Source of the DNA: Bdellovibrionaceae bacterium UBA2466
GTDB lineage: Bacteria > Bdellovibrionota > FAC87 > UBA2466
Direction: 5' to 3'
DNA length: 16,366 bases
NCBI GenBank assembly: GCA_002342225.1
Contig: DDPO01000072.1
Location: 1-16,366, forward strand
Part shown: positions 14,438-16,366 of the stretch, one piece after another
How positions within the stretch are numbered: position 1 is the stretch's first letter
How the letters are laid out: every line of letters begins with the position of its first letter
Notes under the pieces: model-generated
Database searches by the model: none
Told to the model about the DNA's origin: nothing
The model's input: the letters and a program-made list of their open reading frames with translations, nothing else
Translations under genes and position numbers: made by a program

Positions 14438-16366
14438 TCAAAGATTGAATCTCTCTGTTGCATCAGCGCCCCCAGAATCCGAACCCACTGAAAAATATTT
14501 AGCATCGGGATGGTGAAACACTACGGCGCTCACTGTAGCTTCGGGTTCCATCATGTCGCCATCGGTGAGTTCAACCCCAATTTCATGAGGAGCAAGTGCA
14601 GAGAAAAGTTTTCGTTGGTCGCTGAGTTCTGGACAGGCTGGATAACCGAAGGAATACCTTTTACCAGGATATTTAGCTTGGAATCTTTGCATCATTGTCA
14701 TTTCTGGGCTGTCAGGAAAGCCCCACATTCTTCTCAATTGACTGTGCATGAATTCAGCATAGCCCTCGGCAGACTCCAGGGCCAAGGCTTGGAGGATATG
14801 ACTTTTTAGATATTCGCCTTGGGATTTCAGCTTTTCAGCCTCTTTTCTAACACCACTACCTACTGTAACTACAAAAAGTGCAACGTTATCTCGGGCCTCA
14901 GGATTAGGATGGCAATAATCAGATATGCAAAGAAGATCCCCTTCTGTTTGTCGAGGAAAGTTAAATATGAGTTCTTTTTTAAAGTCTTTTGAAAACCCCT
15001 CCTCTAGATTGATGTGAAGATTGTTGTTGTCAGAGTGAGCATGAAAAAATCTCCAGACTGCCTTGGGTTCCATCATGGAAGTATTCCGGTAATGAGTTTT
15101 GAGTTCCTCGACCGTCCTCCATATTTCGATACCCTTAGGATCTTTATCTTCGAGCTCCTTCAATATTTCAGGATCATTTTTGATTTCATTAAGCTTTTTG
15201 ACCGTTGTTCCTTTGACTCCTAAATGCCGATTGAAAAGCATCATGGGATTAACGTATTGCCAAATAAAATCGATTTGTGGGTTGTTAATGACTACATGCC
15301 TTTTGTAATCTGGCGGTTGAGGCGGTTGTTCTAATAATCGAACTTTTTCGCTCCGCTTGGTTGTAGGTGTAAAGGTTCTTTGTACGGTTTTTATATCCGA
15401 GATTTCACTATTTTGCCTTCGTTTGAATATCTCTTCCTGAAGGGAAGCGAAAGCATCGGGTTCTACAATTTTTTTTGCGATTTCCAGACCGGTCATTGCG
15501 TCTTTTGCATAAGCTACAAATCCGGTGGTGTACGCTTTAGCAATTTGTTTATCTACAAAGTTAGATGAAAGGGCCGCACCGCCTACCAAAATGGGAGTTG
15601 AAATATTTGCTTTACTAAGGTCATCAGCAGTTACGACCATTTGCTGAGCAGATTTTACGAGTAGACCCGAGAGACCAATAATGTCAGGTTCATGTTGTTC
15701 AACAGCTTGAATGAGCTGCTCGGGAGGGACTTTAATTCCCATATTGATCACTTTAAAGCCATTGTTAGTGAAAATAATATCTACAAGATTTTTCCCGATG
15801 TCGTGAACATCACCTTTGACGGTCGCAAGTAATAATTTACCCCTGAGGCTAGACTCGGTTTTCTCCATGAAGGGTTCTAGGTGACTTACTGCTGTTTTCA
15901 TCACTTCGGCTGACTGGAGTACTTCAGCTACAATGAGTTTATTGCTATTAAAAAGCCTTCCTACTTCATCCATCCCAGTCATAAGAGGACCGTTGATGAT
16001 TTGAAGGGGAGTCGAGGATTTTAATGCCTCGTTGAGATCCGCTATAAGGCCATCTTTGGTTCCTTCAATGATGTAATTAGCGAGCCGTTTTTCAAGAGGA
16101 AGGGATTGTAAAACAGGCTTGGACTTAGTAGTTTTGACAGACCTGAAATGGGCAGTGAATCGAGTTAGGGCTTCAGGGTCTTTGGTGAAAAGGAGGGCTT
16201 CAGAAAGTTTTTTCTCTTCATCGGAGATCTGAGCATACCTTTCCAGTTTTTCCGTATTTACGATAGCTAGATCAAGTCCAGCTTGGACACAGTGATAAAG
16301 AAAAACTGCGTTTAGGACTTCCCTTCCACGGTTGGGTAAGCCAAAGCTGACGTTGGATATCCCGAG
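14438..16366 (-). CDS. metH: cobalamin-dependent methionine synthase, C-terminal part (truncated by window edge)
   Basis: MetH transfers a methyl group from methyltetrahydrofolate via cobalamin to homocysteine, making methionine. The frame is open from the window edge to the stop at 14438, giving 642 of about 1,200 residues; the ATG at 15982 is internal. From the edge come the end of the folate domain (LGISNVSFGLPNRGR), the helical cap (DGLIADLNEAL, INGPLMTGMDEVGRLF, LIVAEVLQSAEVMK) and the B12-binding domain. The B12 domain has DVHDIG (about 15788-15805, histidine ligand to cobalt), GLSGLLVKS and GGAAL. The reactivation domain follows, with AdoMet-binding RYSFGYPACPELSDQ about 70 residues from the end and HHPDAKYFSVG. 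All visible domains look intact. The promoter and any cobalamin riboswitch lie outside the window. Confidence 0.96.
   Translation of the reverse strand, partial: LGISNVSFGLPNRGREVLNAVFLYHCVQAGLDLAIVNTEKLERYAQISDEEKKLSEALLFTKDPEALTRFTAHFRSVKTTKSKPVLQSLPLEKRLANYIIEGTKDGLIADLNEALKSSTPLQIINGPLMTGMDEVGRLFNSNKLIVAEVLQSAEVMKTAVSHLEPFMEKTESSLRGKLLLATVKGDVHDIGKNLVDIIFTNNGFKVINMGIKVPPEQLIQAVEQHEPDIIGLSGLLVKSAQQMVVTADDLSKANISTPILVGGAALSSNFVDKQIAKAYTTGFVAYAKDAMTGLEIAKKIVEPDAFASLQEEIFKRRQNSEISDIKTVQRTFTPTTKRSEKVRLLEQPPQPPDYKRHVVINNPQIDFIWQYVNPMMLFNRHLGVKGTTVKKLNEIKNDPEILKELEDKDPKGIEIWRTVEELKTHYRNTSMMEPKAVWRFFHAHSDNNNLHINLEEGFSKDFKKELIFNFPRQTEGDLLCISDYCHPNPEARDNVALFVVTVGSGVRKEAEKLKSQGEYLKSHILQALALESAEGYAEFMHSQLRRMWGFPDSPEMTMMQRFQAKYPGKRYSFGYPACPELSDQRKLFSALAPHEIGVELTDGDMMEPEATVSAVVFHHPDAKYFSVGSDSGGADATERFNL

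Noticed and set aside
14510..14809. Plus-strand 99-codon frame within metH
   Set aside because: It lies antisense to the conserved MetH reactivation domain; treated as a shadow.
15980..15982. ATG at 15982 as the start of a 514-residue protein
   Set aside because: The frame continues open to the window edge and encodes the MetH cap and folate-domain sequence, so this methionine is internal.
1..16366. CRISPR arrays, insertion sequences, prophage, toxin-antitoxin or defence genes
   Set aside because: No direct-repeat array, transposase, integrase or recognisable defence domain was seen on either strand.

Overview
This 16.4 kb window is densely packed chromosomal DNA. It has about 14 protein genes and 3 tRNA genes, and no gene-free stretch reaches 300 bases. 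The organism is a Gram-negative bacterium: there is a probable outer-membrane barrel, several Sec signal peptides, a periplasmic tail-specific protease and class I fumarase. Base composition looks moderately AT-rich. The mix of genes suggests a Bdellovibrio-like or other 'deltaproteobacterial' lineage, but that placement is an inference from general familiarity and not from a search. I saw no insertion sequences, phage genes, CRISPR array or recognisable defence system.

Layout. (1) Bases 1-2055 hold tRNA-Thr(GGT) and tRNA-Gly(TCC) on the minus strand. Between them, on the plus strand, lie a putative outer-membrane protein and a WecB-type UDP-GlcNAc 2-epimerase. (2) Bases 2128-6424 form a tight minus-strand run read nth -> recJ -> class I fumarase -> a 92-residue unknown; recJ and the fumarase gene are one base apart. 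(3) Bases 6506-7771 on the plus strand hold a small secreted protein made of three cysteine repeats, tRNA-Leu(TAG) and a small GT-A type glycosyltransferase. (4) Bases 7797-9797 on the minus strand encode a Prc/Tsp-like C-terminal processing protease. Divergent from it (9892-12707) are a secreted thioredoxin-like protein and a multi-spanning GT39/PMT-like glycosyltransferase. (5) Bases 12711-14437 hold an arsenosugar locus: arsS on the minus strand, an immediately coupled cysteine-rich secreted protein, and a divergent AhpD/CMD-type 'arsenosugar peroxidase-like' gene. (6) From 14438 to the window edge runs the C-terminal part of cobalamin-dependent methionine synthase MetH, truncated by the window end.

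How the parts relate. The nth-recJ-fumarase run joins base-excision repair, single-strand exonuclease processing and an Fe-S TCA enzyme in one likely transcript. The arsS/peroxidase pair is the recognised marker of organoarsenical (arsenosugar) synthesis, and the small eight-cysteine protein fused to it by a TAGATG junction is the best candidate here for an undescribed component. WecB and the two glycosyltransferases point to envelope glycan synthesis, but they are scattered and do not form a classical O-antigen cluster. Most of the window is ordinary housekeeping DNA. The most novel content is in the small cysteine-rich secreted proteins at 6506 and 12711 and the thioredoxin-like protein at 9892.
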